The notes under the pieces were generated by a model that saw only the letters and a program-made list of their open reading frames with translations, was not told where the DNA came from and did no database searches. A DNA stretch of 64,000 nt from Methanolobus vulcani (GTDB lineage: Archaea; Halobacteriota; Methanosarcinia; Methanosarcinales; Methanosarcinaceae). Positions 9,232 through 16,573 of the stretch are shown piece by piece. Each line of letters starts with the position of its first letter. Within the stretch, counting starts at the first letter, position 1. Location: contig NZ_VIAQ01000006.1 of NCBI RefSeq assembly GCF_006546655.1, forward strand, positions 62,001 to 126,000. Reading direction: 5' to 3'. A program made the translations under genes and the position numbers.

Positions 9232-9300
9232 GTGAAAGTTAGCTGCATAGAAATCCTTAAATCAACCCCGACCATTAAGAAATCCCATAAGGTGAAATTC

Positions 9301-9732
9301 ATGAAGAAAGCAATCATCGAGACCGATAAAGGAAATATTGTCCTTGAATTGTTCGAGAAGGACGCACCAAAGACCGTTGCAAACTTTGAGAAACTCATTA
9401 AGGAAGGATTCTATGACGGACTTGCTTTCCACAGAGTGATTCCAAACTTCGTTATTCAGGGAGGGTGCCCAAGAGGAGATGGAACCGGCGGACCAGGATA
9501 CTCAATTAAGTGTGAAACAAAGGGCAACCCACGAAAACACGGAACCGGTGCACTTTCAATGGCACACGCAGGTAAGGACACCGGTGGAAGCCAGTTCTTC
9601 ATCACACACTCTCCACAGCCACACCTTGATGGCGTACACACCGTCTTCGGTCAGGTAATCGAAGGTCAGGATGTCGTCAACAAGATCAAGGCAAGAGACA
9701 AGATGAACAAAGTCACTGTTGTGGAAGAATAA
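9301..9732 (+). CDS. Cyclophilin-type peptidyl-prolyl cis-trans isomerase
   Basis: The 143-residue single-domain cyclophilin catalyses cis-trans isomerisation of X-Pro bonds in the cytoplasm. Signatures seen are [13 protein letters not shown] (including the active-site Arg and Gln), [16 protein letters not shown] and [14 protein letters not shown] 9301 is chosen because AAGGTGA at 9289-9295 precedes it. Reading from 9232 would add an unrelated extension starting right at the previous gene's stop. No signal peptide is present. It is probably a separate unit that ends at the terminator at 9746. Confidence 0.93.
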   Translation: MKKAIIETDKGNIVLELFEKDAPKTVANFEKLIKEGFYDGLAFHRVIPNFVIQGGCPRGDGTGGPGYSIKCETKGNPRKHGTGALSMAHAGKDTGGSQFFITHSPQPHLDGVHTVFGQVIEGQDVVNKIKARDKMNKVTVVEE

Positions 9733-9745
9733 TTATTTTGTTTTG

Positions 9746-9774
9746 GCAGCTTTTGTGCTGCTACTCTCTTTTTT
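9746..9774 (+). terminator. Hairpin plus T-run terminator after the cyclophilin gene
   Basis: GCAGC (9746-9750) pairs with GCTGC (9757-9761) around a 6-base loop, followed by a T-rich run ending in TTTTTT at 9769-9774. Confidence 0.6.
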
Positions 9775-9836
9775 AAGATACATTTTTAATCTACATGGTT
9801 AAGTTATAGAAAGCGAACTTGGAAATTATTCATAGA

Positions 9837-9892
9837 TTAAATCAAAAAGGACTGGAAAGTGTAAAGAAAGGTTTCCAGTCCTTTTGATTTAA
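9837..9892. repeat. Long near-perfect inverted repeat (about 21-bp arms, 13-base spacer)
   Basis: The arm at 9837-9858 reads TTAAATCAAAAAGGACTGG and on. The arm at 9872-9892 is its reverse complement apart from one extra A in the first arm. The stem contains the GC core GGACTGGAAA/TTTCCAGTCC. It is far longer than the intrinsic terminators elsewhere in this window. It could be a MITE or insertion remnant, a structured RNA, or a strong bidirectional terminator. No transposase is next to it. Confidence 0.7.
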
Positions 9893-9953
9893 CTAATGCT
9901 TCGTGTATCAAAATTAACGTAGAACAGATGATAAATTTACCACCTTGGATAAG

Positions 9954-10082
9954 ATGATAACATCCCTTGTTGAATTGTTGGAAGAAAAGGGTATTTTAGA
10001 GTATGCAGAATGGGAAAATAAGCTGCGTGAGAAATTGGATGCTGTTAAAGGATTGACCAAGTTCGATGACTTAGATGATTAA
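9954..10082 (+). CDS. Small acidic coiled-coil-like protein or gene remnant (42 residues)
   Basis: ATG 9954 opens a 42-residue frame reading MITSLVELLEEKGILEYAEW and ending in an acidic tail, TKFDDLDD. The amphipathic Leu/Glu/Lys pattern is protein-like. The frame stays protein-like for about 12 codons upstream (RTDDKFTTLDK) back to a stop at 9915-9917, so this may be the 3' remnant of a longer gene whose start is lost. There is no clear Shine-Dalgarno at 9954. Function unknown. Confidence 0.4.
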   Translation: MITSLVELLEEKGILEYAEWENKLREKLDAVKGLTKFDDLDD

Positions 10083-10379
10083 AAAATTGAATGCTGGATT
10101 AAAAATATATGTGATTAGAATCATTCATTTTCTAACATAATGGCATGTTTAGTAATGATTGCATTATTGAACCCGACAACTTCAGTTATTACTTCGGTTG
10201 CTATTTGCTTGTCAATGGTAATGGTGATAAAAATGAAGTTAGAAGTTTCGATTAAACTAAGAACAAGAATGGTGACAAGCATAACATTGGAAAGTATCCT
10301 CAGGGCAAGCATGGAAAAAATAACTTTCCAGTGTTGTTGGTTTAATGATGCAATCAGAAAATATGTTCTTTGGATACTA
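10083..10379. other. Gene-poor stretch with no convincing gene
   Basis: Two overlapping frames exist here on opposite strands. The plus frame (10140-10418) runs into the tRNA-like fragment. The minus frame (10121-10312) would encode a 63-residue hydrophobic peptide without a clear ribosome site. Neither is supported, and together with the fragment at 10380-10406 the stretch looks like decayed insertion DNA. Confidence 0.4.
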
Positions 10380-10406
10380 GGGGGGGTTCGAATCCCTCCC
10401 TTGCCG
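10380..10406 (+). other. Stranded tRNA 3' end (T-arm plus acceptor 3' strand), possible old attachment site
   Basis: GGGGG (10382-10386), TTCGAAT (10387-10393) and CCCTC (10394-10398) form a complete T-stem and loop. CCTTGCC plus G (10399-10406) fits an acceptor 3' strand and discriminator base. The matching 5' acceptor (GGCAAGG), D-arm and anticodon arm are absent upstream, so this is not a functional tRNA gene. Such fragments mark the far end of elements that integrate into tRNA genes. An intact tRNA with this 3' end was not found in the window. Confidence 0.55.
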
Positions 10407-10418
10407 TTTTATCACTAA

Positions 10419-10892
10419 TTAATTACAAAATAGCGACTCAAAAAAATCAATAATATCAGATACAATTGGTCGCATATCTTTTTCATCATCTCCAAGTGCT
10501 ACAAATGTTCCAAAAATGATAGGAAAATTCATTGGAAACGATGAACCATTAATACATTTTACTTTTGGAAAACATTTTTTTGCACCGTGTTTTGAGTGAT
10601 TGCATATAAGACGAACAAGGCGCATTTTCTCTTCAATTGATGAAATCGTACCTATGGTGTTGTCATTCTCTATATATTCTTTAATTTTCTTGTTCTCAGC
10701 CTTTGATTCAGTAGATATACTGGCATCTTTTGCAATCCAATCGGGTAGTGCGTTTAAAGATAATAAGCAATCCATGAAACTATATATCTCATTATCTTCA
10801 CAATGTCTTTTAAAATCATATTTTGCCTTATCTAAAACGTCATTGGATGACTCAAAACCTTGAACTGACCCATGCTCTTTAGAAGTAGACAT
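10419..10892 (-). CDS. Hypothetical protein with a HEPN-like Rx4H motif
   Basis: The 157-residue soluble helical protein has no signal peptide or membrane segment. Its C-terminal half contains RLVRLICNHSKHGAKK, where R-LICN-H fits the Rx4-6H motif of HEPN-family RNases, and this layout is common in small HEPN proteins. I do not recognise a named family. It sits 12 bases from the tRNA 3' fragment on an otherwise decayed stretch, which suggests horizontally acquired cargo. A HEPN nuclease or toxin role is inference only. Confidence 0.6.
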   Translation of the reverse strand: MSTSKEHGSVQGFESSNDVLDKAKYDFKRHCEDNEIYSFMDCLLSLNALPDWIAKDASISTESKAENKKIKEYIENDNTIGTISSIEEKMRLVRLICNHSKHGAKKCFPKVKCINGSSFPMNFPIIFGTFVALGDDEKDMRPIVSDIIDFFESLFCN

Positions 10893-11084
10893 AACAAAAT
10901 ATATCCCATAATTTGATTTAATAATTTCTTTTAGCTTATCTTAGTTGCCATCTTTTTTTATAATGTTTAATTAATGATACAAAATTCACCATTCTATAAC
11001 CAAATCCTTATATCCATTTGAAATACTCCTTAACTTAACAGTATCACTATCAGGAAAATTACTTATATCAGAATGAGGAAGTTA

Positions 11085-11110
11085 GCGTTATGTGGTCAAG
11101 AACATAACGC
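11085..11110. promoter_or_regulatory. Perfect inverted repeat upstream of modA, probable ModE-type operator
   Basis: GCGTTATGT (11085-11093), an 8-base spacer and ACATAACGC (11102-11110) form a perfect dyad. Size, spacing and the CGTTAT/ATAACG core resemble ModE boxes that repress molybdate transport genes when molybdate is bound. A TATA-like CTTATATC at 11062-11069 lies just upstream, so a bound protein would block transcription initiation. No modE gene is in the window. Confidence 0.65.
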
Positions 11111-11167
11111 ATATTTAATGCATATTTTACGTTAAGTCCGCTGACTGCATTCAGGAAGGTAGTAATT

Positions 11168-11995
11168 ATGACATTTAACAAAAAACTAATTCTGGCTATT
11201 GCAGCCATACTTGCGCTTGTGGTATTTGTAAGCGGCTGTACTGATACCAGTACAACAGGTGAAGATGTAGAGACTGACGTAAATACCGATAGTGGTTCAG
11301 GTGAAGTAACAACCATTACGGTATCTGCAGCAGCGAGTCTTACAGAAGCATTCACAGAACTTGAAACCGTTTTTGAAGAAGAGAATCCTGATATCGATGT
11401 AAACTATAACTTTGCAGGTTCAGGAACACTCAGGATGCAGATCGAAGGTGGAGCACCAATTGACGTGTTTGCATCAGCATCACAGAGCCATATGAATATA
11501 TTAAGCAACCAGTCCTTAATAGTTGAAGACTCAAGAAAGGACTTCGCAGCAAACACAGTTGTACTGATAACACCGGTTGACAGTGAACTGGAAATAACAG
11601 AAGCTGAAGACCTCCTTTCAGATGATGTTGAGACAATAAGTATTGGAAACCCGGAAACAGCCCCTGTTGGAAAATACACAGTCGAAGCACTTGAAGAAGC
11701 AGGTCTCTGGGATGAACTTGAATCCAAAACATTGCTTGCAGATGATGTAAAGCAGGTGCTCGTATATGTTGAAAGAGGAGAGGTTGATGCCGGATTTGTC
11801 TACAGCACAGATGCAGCAACAGCAGATGAAGGAACAATTGAAGTAAAGGCAACCATTCCAACTGTAACCCCTATCAGCTATCCGATTGCAGTAGTTGCAG
11901 GATCTGAGCACGAAACGCAAGCACAGACCTTTGTTGACTTTGTCACATCTGAAGAAGGAATGTCAATCCTCGAGTCCTACGGATTCACAGCTTAA
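11168..11995 (+). CDS. modA: Molybdate ABC transporter substrate-binding lipoprotein
   Basis: The 275-residue protein begins with a lipoprotein-type signal peptide (hydrophobic residues 6-22, lipobox VSGC), then an acidic Thr/Ser linker, then a ModA domain. The domain carries VSAAASLTEAF, YNFAGSGTLRMQIEGGAPID and VFASAS, the usual oxyanion-binding and fold signatures. It captures molybdate (possibly tungstate) outside the membrane and hands it to ModB. GGAAGGT precedes ATG 11168. It is the first gene of modABC and lies downstream of the dyad at 11085-11110. The GAGAPI-like loop and absence of the WtpA pattern favour ModA. Confidence 0.93.
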   Translation: MTFNKKLILAIAAILALVVFVSGCTDTSTTGEDVETDVNTDSGSGEVTTITVSAAASLTEAFTELETVFEEENPDIDVNYNFAGSGTLRMQIEGGAPIDVFASASQSHMNILSNQSLIVEDSRKDFAANTVVLITPVDSELEITEAEDLLSDDVETISIGNPETAPVGKYTVEALEEAGLWDELESKTLLADDVKQVLVYVERGEVDAGFVYSTDAATADEGTIEVKATIPTVTPISYPIAVVAGSEHETQAQTFVDFVTSEEGMSILESYGFTA

Positions 11996-12009
11996 AAGGA
12001 AAATAGATA

Positions 12010-12678
12010 ATGTTCGACCAGATTGGATTTCCCCTGTTGATCACACTTAAAATCGCCGGCCTGTCCACATTAATTGTGGCAATCATAGGAATGGTGATAT
12101 CATACATACTTGCAAGACGTGATTTTCGCGGGAAATGGCTGGCCGACATTCTTGTAACCTTGCCCCTTGTACTCCCACCTACAGTAACAGGTTACCTTCT
12201 GGTAGTGTTGCTTGGGAAAAAGGGAGTACTTGGGAGCATACTTTACGATTTAACAGGATGGAGTATAGTATTCACCTGGCAGGCAGCGGTAATTGCAGCT
12301 TTTGTTGTGTCCCTGCCGCTAATGGTCAAAACCACCACTGCAGCCATTGAAGCAGTGGACAGGGAATATGAATATGCGGCTTTCACCCTTGGAAGAAAAG
12401 AACTTGATACTGCGCTTTTCATCACACTTCCACTTGCAAAGAAAGGAATACTTGCAGGAATTGTCCTCAGTTTTGCAAGGGCAGTGGGTGAATTCGGTGC
12501 AACACTTATGTTTGCCGGAAACATTCCCGGAAGAACTAACACAATGTCAATTTCAATATACAGCGCATTCCAGGCAGGAAATAATGAGCTTGCCAATATG
12601 CTGGTTATCATACTGATAGTAATGTCCCTGCTTTCAATGGCCATAACTGCAAAGGTTGTAAACAGCTGGAAGATATGA
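12010..12678 (+). CDS. modB: Molybdate ABC transporter permease
   Basis: The 222-residue integral membrane protein has about five transmembrane helices. The EAA cytoplasmic loop that contacts the ATPase is visible as YEYAAFTLGRKELDTALFIT, and VLSFARAVGEFGATLMFAGN is the typical ModB/CysT-like stretch. It starts 14 bases after modA behind AAAGGA and is followed by modC after 9 bases, so the three genes form one operon. Confidence 0.93.
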   Translation: MFDQIGFPLLITLKIAGLSTLIVAIIGMVISYILARRDFRGKWLADILVTLPLVLPPTVTGYLLVVLLGKKGVLGSILYDLTGWSIVFTWQAAVIAAFVVSLPLMVKTTTAAIEAVDREYEYAAFTLGRKELDTALFITLPLAKKGILAGIVLSFARAVGEFGATLMFAGNIPGRTNTMSISIYSAFQAGNNELANMLVIILIVMSLLSMAITAKVVNSWKI

Positions 12679-12687
12679 GGTGACATC

Positions 12688-13806
12688 ATGGGCATTAAAG
12701 CGGATTTCAGAAAAAGGTATTATCGTAAAAAAAGTGATAAAAGAAAAGGCATCGAAGCCGCTTTCACACTTGATGCCCAGTTTGAGGTTGGTGATGAACT
12801 GGCAGTGTTTTTCGGACGCTCGGGTTCAGGAAAAACAACAGCTCTCCAGTGTATCTCAGGACTGCTGGAACCAAATGGTGGCAAAATAATTGTCAACGGA
12901 AATGTCTATTTTGATTGTCACAAAAGAGTCAACCTGCCCGTACAACAGCGAAGCCTTGGTTACGTATTCCAGAACTACGCACTCTTTCCTCATATGGATG
13001 TGAAAAAGAACATAGCCTATGGGCTGAAAGGATGGAATGAAAAAGACAAGGAAAGCAGGGTTGATGAGATGCTCCGGATGCTTGACATCAAGGGACTGCA
13101 GAACAATTATCCATCTCAACTTTCAGGTGGCCAGAAACAAAGGGTTGCGCTGGCACGAGCACTGGCTCCAAAACCGGACATACTTTTACTGGATGAACCA
13201 TTCTCTGCTCTTGACAGAATTGTCCGTATGAAACTCAGGGAGAAGATCAAGGAGATACAGAGAGAACTGAAGATTCCCATACTTTTCATTACCCACAACC
13301 ATGTGGAAGCTTTCACAATCGCAGACAAGATTGTTGTATTCTATGATGGCAAGGTTCAGCAAATAGGAACTCCAGAAGAGGTGTTCTATCATCCGAAGAA
13401 CTGTCATGTTGCCGAACTTGTGGGTGTGACAAACATATTTGAGGAGTCCTCGGTAGTCAAAGATGATGAGATGGCAGGAACACTCACTATTTGTTGTGAA
13501 AATCTGAAGGTAACTGCAAAAAGACCTGAATGCCAGGTTAAAGAAATGATATCATGGGGCATAAGACCTGAGAACCTGCGCATCCTGCCTGAGACAGATG
13601 AAACTACCATAAATGAGAATACGTTCAATGCATGTGTAAAGAGCATAGTGAACAAAGGATCAACTAAAACCCTTGCCCTTGAGATAAAAGAACACGGCAA
13701 TCTTATGATAGCTGAGATATCTGACCAGTTCTTTGAGAATCTCAACCTGAAAGAAGATGACAGATGTCTTGTTCGTATTGAAAGAGACAGGATTGTCCTT
13801 TTCTGA
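12688..13806 (+). CDS. modC: Molybdate ABC transporter ATP-binding protein with C-terminal TOBE-like region
   Basis: The 372-residue ATPase shows Walker A GRSGSGKTT (about 43-51), Q-loop VFQNYALFPH, signature LSGGQKQR (145-152), Walker B ILLLDEP and the switch His in LFITHN. Residues from about 240 onward form a TOBE-like oxyanion-sensing extension. It energises ModB. AGGTGA precedes ATG 12688. An extended basic N-terminus (FRKRYYRKKSDKRKG) before the first strand is slightly unusual. The gene ends 2 bases before the stop of the convergent gene at 13809. Confidence 0.92.
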   Translation: MGIKADFRKRYYRKKSDKRKGIEAAFTLDAQFEVGDELAVFFGRSGSGKTTALQCISGLLEPNGGKIIVNGNVYFDCHKRVNLPVQQRSLGYVFQNYALFPHMDVKKNIAYGLKGWNEKDKESRVDEMLRMLDIKGLQNNYPSQLSGGQKQRVALARALAPKPDILLLDEPFSALDRIVRMKLREKIKEIQRELKIPILFITHNHVEAFTIADKIVVFYDGKVQQIGTPEEVFYHPKNCHVAELVGVTNIFEESSVVKDDEMAGTLTICCENLKVTAKRPECQVKEMISWGIRPENLRILPETDETTINENTFNACVKSIVNKGSTKTLALEIKEHGNLMIAEISDQFFENLNLKEDDRCLVRIERDRIVLF

Positions 13807-13808
13807 TA

Positions 13809-15017
13809 TTATTGATTGTTATTTTTGAACCTGCTGTCAATGTACTCTATAAGCTTGCTTCCCGATATTTCCAGACTTGCTGCAGATGAACGTATATAGA
13901 ACTCCTCTTTGCCATCGTCTTTCAGGAAGACTGGCTTGTCACTTGGAGTACAATCAACCTTCAGCACGAATTTGTCATCGACCCAGATTAGATCGGAGTT
14001 TATGTATGGAAGGTACTCGTTGCCGATATTATGACCGATTATATTGGAAAAGTGCTGGTTGAATTTATCATTGTTCTGGAAATTATCAGCTTCAATTCCA
14101 AGAATGCTGCCATCATCTGAAATTCCCACAAGCAGGCAGCCACCATCAGAGTTCAGATAGGCCACTATGGTCTTGGCTACTGCATGTTCAATACGTTTGT
14201 CAGGTTTTGAAGTATGCAGGTTTATCCTCATTGTGGATTTGAACTCCAGGGAGTTACCTTCGCCTCTGGCAATCAGTTCCAGTAACTTATTTGAAGGATT
14301 TGTAGTATCATCGGCCTGATTGAAGAAGTATGGGTTTCTTTCAATAAAACTGGTTACCATTTTGTCAAGCAAATTTCCTTTTTGATGACGGATATAAACA
14401 TATCCTGCAAGTGAAACCAAAAAAGAAACCAGAAGGTCAATAAAAAGATTTGATGTCATATTTGGAGCTGTAATCCCCATGTCATATCGGGGAGCATCAA
14501 ATCCGAAAAGGTTCACAAGTGCTACAATGGATATTTCCATCACTGTTGCAATTGTAAATGAAAGACATAAAGAGAACATTGCAATTATGGCAGGTGTCAT
14601 AACCGTATGTGATTTCTTCTCCCAGAAGAGCACATATACGAGTGAGAAAGCTATAGCTCCAATAACTACTGTTGAGAGGGCATTTAATGCGAAATCGCCC
14701 CACCATAGATTCATTACTACGGGACCCATGATCTCAGGGAATACTGAAAGATAGATGAAAATCAGTATCATGATCTCAAACAACGAAGGGAAATGTATCT
14801 CCCATCTCTTTTGAATCAAAGTTGGCAAAAATGTCAGAATCAGTGCAAAGAGAGATAATGAAAGATTAAGCAGATCATCCCTGAGTAAAGAACTCACGGC
14901 TGCAACTATTAACAATGTCCTGAATATAGTGGAAAAAAATAATCGAGCCCTTCGTACATTGTCACGTCGGGAGGGATTATTAGTCATCTGCTTTTTTTGG
15001 AACATTTTTACCATCAA
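13809..15017 (-). CDS. Multi-pass membrane protein with C-terminal AlbA_2 (Schlafen-type) ATP-binding-like domain
   Basis: The first half of this 402-residue protein has about six hydrophobic segments (residues 30-210). The second half contains GEGNSLEFKSTMR, KTIVAYLNSDGGCLLVGISD, GSILGIEAD and FYIRSSAAS, the hallmark order of the AlbA_2/Schlafen-like domain. Such domains are found in regulators and some defence proteins. The membrane-anchored form here suggests a sensor-like role, which is inference. Several Met codons lie close together at the start (15017, 15005 and later). It converges tightly with modC. Confidence 0.75.
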   Translation of the reverse strand: MMVKMFQKKQMTNNPSRRDNVRRARLFFSTIFRTLLIVAAVSSLLRDDLLNLSLSLFALILTFLPTLIQKRWEIHFPSLFEIMILIFIYLSVFPEIMGPVVMNLWWGDFALNALSTVVIGAIAFSLVYVLFWEKKSHTVMTPAIIAMFSLCLSFTIATVMEISIVALVNLFGFDAPRYDMGITAPNMTSNLFIDLLVSFLVSLAGYVYIRHQKGNLLDKMVTSFIERNPYFFNQADDTTNPSNKLLELIARGEGNSLEFKSTMRINLHTSKPDKRIEHAVAKTIVAYLNSDGGCLLVGISDDGSILGIEADNFQNNDKFNQHFSNIIGHNIGNEYLPYINSDLIWVDDKFVLKVDCTPSDKPVFLKDDGKEEFYIRSSAASLEISGSKLIEYIDSRFKNNNQ

Positions 15018-15168
15018 ACATACATATAATATTATTTACAATTGTAATGGAATATTAGTAGAATAATATGTGATTACTATATACATATTACGAGAAAAGA
15101 GTTGATTCTTACTCCAATTGAATGCCCAATAAACTTTTAAAGTTACATCACCTTTTCTGTATGAAGAG

Positions 15169-16467
15169 ATGAAATTCATTGAAAGGCTTTTTGGAAAAAA
15201 GCAGGAAAAAGAAGAATCTCACTCAGCTGTTTTTGAGTTCAGGGAACTTGCTACAATCGTGGCAGAGGAATCTGGAAAACAGATAGAGAAACTCAAGCCT
15301 GCTGTAGATGGCAATTATGTTTCAATAAAGACAGCATTAGAGGAACTTGAAAAACTGAAGGAAGAGTTGCTGGCTGCTGAACCCATTGAGAATGTCAGCA
15401 AACGCGGAGAAAAGCTTGGTGACTCCAACAGGGATAATGTTGCCAATAACCTGAAGATTATTAACGATAAACTGAAAGTCCCGGAAGATACTTCTCCATT
15501 AAATGCCTCCGAATTCTATAATGATGCAAAATCAGTCCTTAAAACTGTTCTTGATAACACCAGTCGTAGTCTGATGTACATTAAAGCCCTTTACCCCCAG
15601 GAACACCAGAAGATAAATAATGGTCTTGCTGAACTTGAGGATGCTCTTGATGAACTTTACTCCTCTATTATGCAGGGAATCAAAAAGATTGAAGACCTGA
15701 ACAAAATTGCATCCGGTATTGAGGAGGTAAAAGGAATAGAAGAGGAAATGGACAACAGTGCCAAAAAGATACAGGAAATGCATTCCAGATATGACGCTGC
15801 AAAAGAGAAACTTAGCAAAGCAGATTCAAGACTTGCAGAACTGGAAAACTGTGCGGAATTTGAAAAAGCACGGCAACTGAAAGATGAGATAAAAACTGTT
15901 GAATCAGATATCAGTGGCATCGAAGCGGAAGCAAGGAGATTATTTACACCTCTCTCCAAAGCGATTTCAAGAATGGAAAAGCAGGATGATAATGAAAGAT
16001 GTGTATTATCACCTGAGAACAGGGCAATACTAAAATCGATAAAAGAAGAGCCTGCTGCTGCAATTGAACAGGATATCGATTTATTCCTTGCTGAACTTAC
16101 AAACCGTATTGAAAGCGGAGAACTTGGTCTAAAAGACCAGATGTGTGAAAAAGCCCTGAAGCAGATAGATGTTCTCAACGACAAGAAAGTAATTTCATCA
16201 CTTGTAGAACACAGGAAAGAGCATCTTGAAGAGAAAGATGAGCTTCTTGCTGAACTGAACAATCTTAGTATCTACCAGGAGAAAGAAGATATCGAGAAGG
16301 AAGCGGAGAAATACAGTCAAAGTATGAAAGATGTGAACAACGACATCGACTCCGAGAGCAAGCGCCTCTATAATCTTAAAGATGATATTGATATGGCTAA
16401 ATCGACGCTTCTTTCTAATGTAAGAGCTGTTTTTGGTGAAGAAGCTGAGATCAAATACTGTGAATGA
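15169..16467 (+). CDS. Coiled-coil protein of unknown function
   Basis: The 432-residue, highly charged protein has long Glu/Lys/Leu heptad-like stretches (for example residues 60-90, 165-250 and 330-410) and no signal peptide or membrane segment. It starts MKFIERLFGKKQEKEE, an amphipathic basic N-terminus that could touch membrane or DNA. No nucleotide-binding or catalytic motif is visible. The upstream gap contains TATA-like ACTATATACA near 15077. A structural or scaffold role is plausible but unproven. Confidence 0.7.
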   Translation: MKFIERLFGKKQEKEESHSAVFEFRELATIVAEESGKQIEKLKPAVDGNYVSIKTALEELEKLKEELLAAEPIENVSKRGEKLGDSNRDNVANNLKIINDKLKVPEDTSPLNASEFYNDAKSVLKTVLDNTSRSLMYIKALYPQEHQKINNGLAELEDALDELYSSIMQGIKKIEDLNKIASGIEEVKGIEEEMDNSAKKIQEMHSRYDAAKEKLSKADSRLAELENCAEFEKARQLKDEIKTVESDISGIEAEARRLFTPLSKAISRMEKQDDNERCVLSPENRAILKSIKEEPAAAIEQDIDLFLAELTNRIESGELGLKDQMCEKALKQIDVLNDKKVISSLVEHRKEHLEEKDELLAELNNLSIYQEKEDIEKEAEKYSQSMKDVNNDIDSESKRLYNLKDDIDMAKSTLLSNVRAVFGEEAEIKYCE

Positions 16468-16556
16468 ACTCTTTTAGACTTGTAAAATCAGATTCTGGTT
16501 AATATATTCCAGCCTTATGCTAGGAGATAAATATAAAAAGAAGAAAAAAGAAGAGC

Positions 16557-16573
16557 CCAGAATTTTATTCTGG
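16557..16573. terminator. Hairpin between convergent genes, overlapping the protease stop codon
   Basis: CCAGAAT (16557-16563) pairs with ATTCTGG (16567-16573) around a TTT loop. It overlaps the final codons of the minus-strand protease and lies about 90 bases after the coiled-coil gene. Confidence 0.4.

Noticed and set aside
10121-10312. 63-codon minus-strand frame encoding a hydrophobic peptide
   Set aside because: The hydrophobicity may come from T-rich base composition. There is no clear ribosome site and it overlaps the frame on the other strand, so I kept it only in the gap description.
10140-10418. 92-codon plus-strand frame
   Set aside because: It runs through the tRNA T-arm fragment, has no ribosome site and encodes no recognisable pattern.
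11430-11920. Minus-strand frames inside modA
   Set aside because: They are shadows of the clearly coding modA frame, rich in Leu/Ser and without starts supported by ribosome sites.
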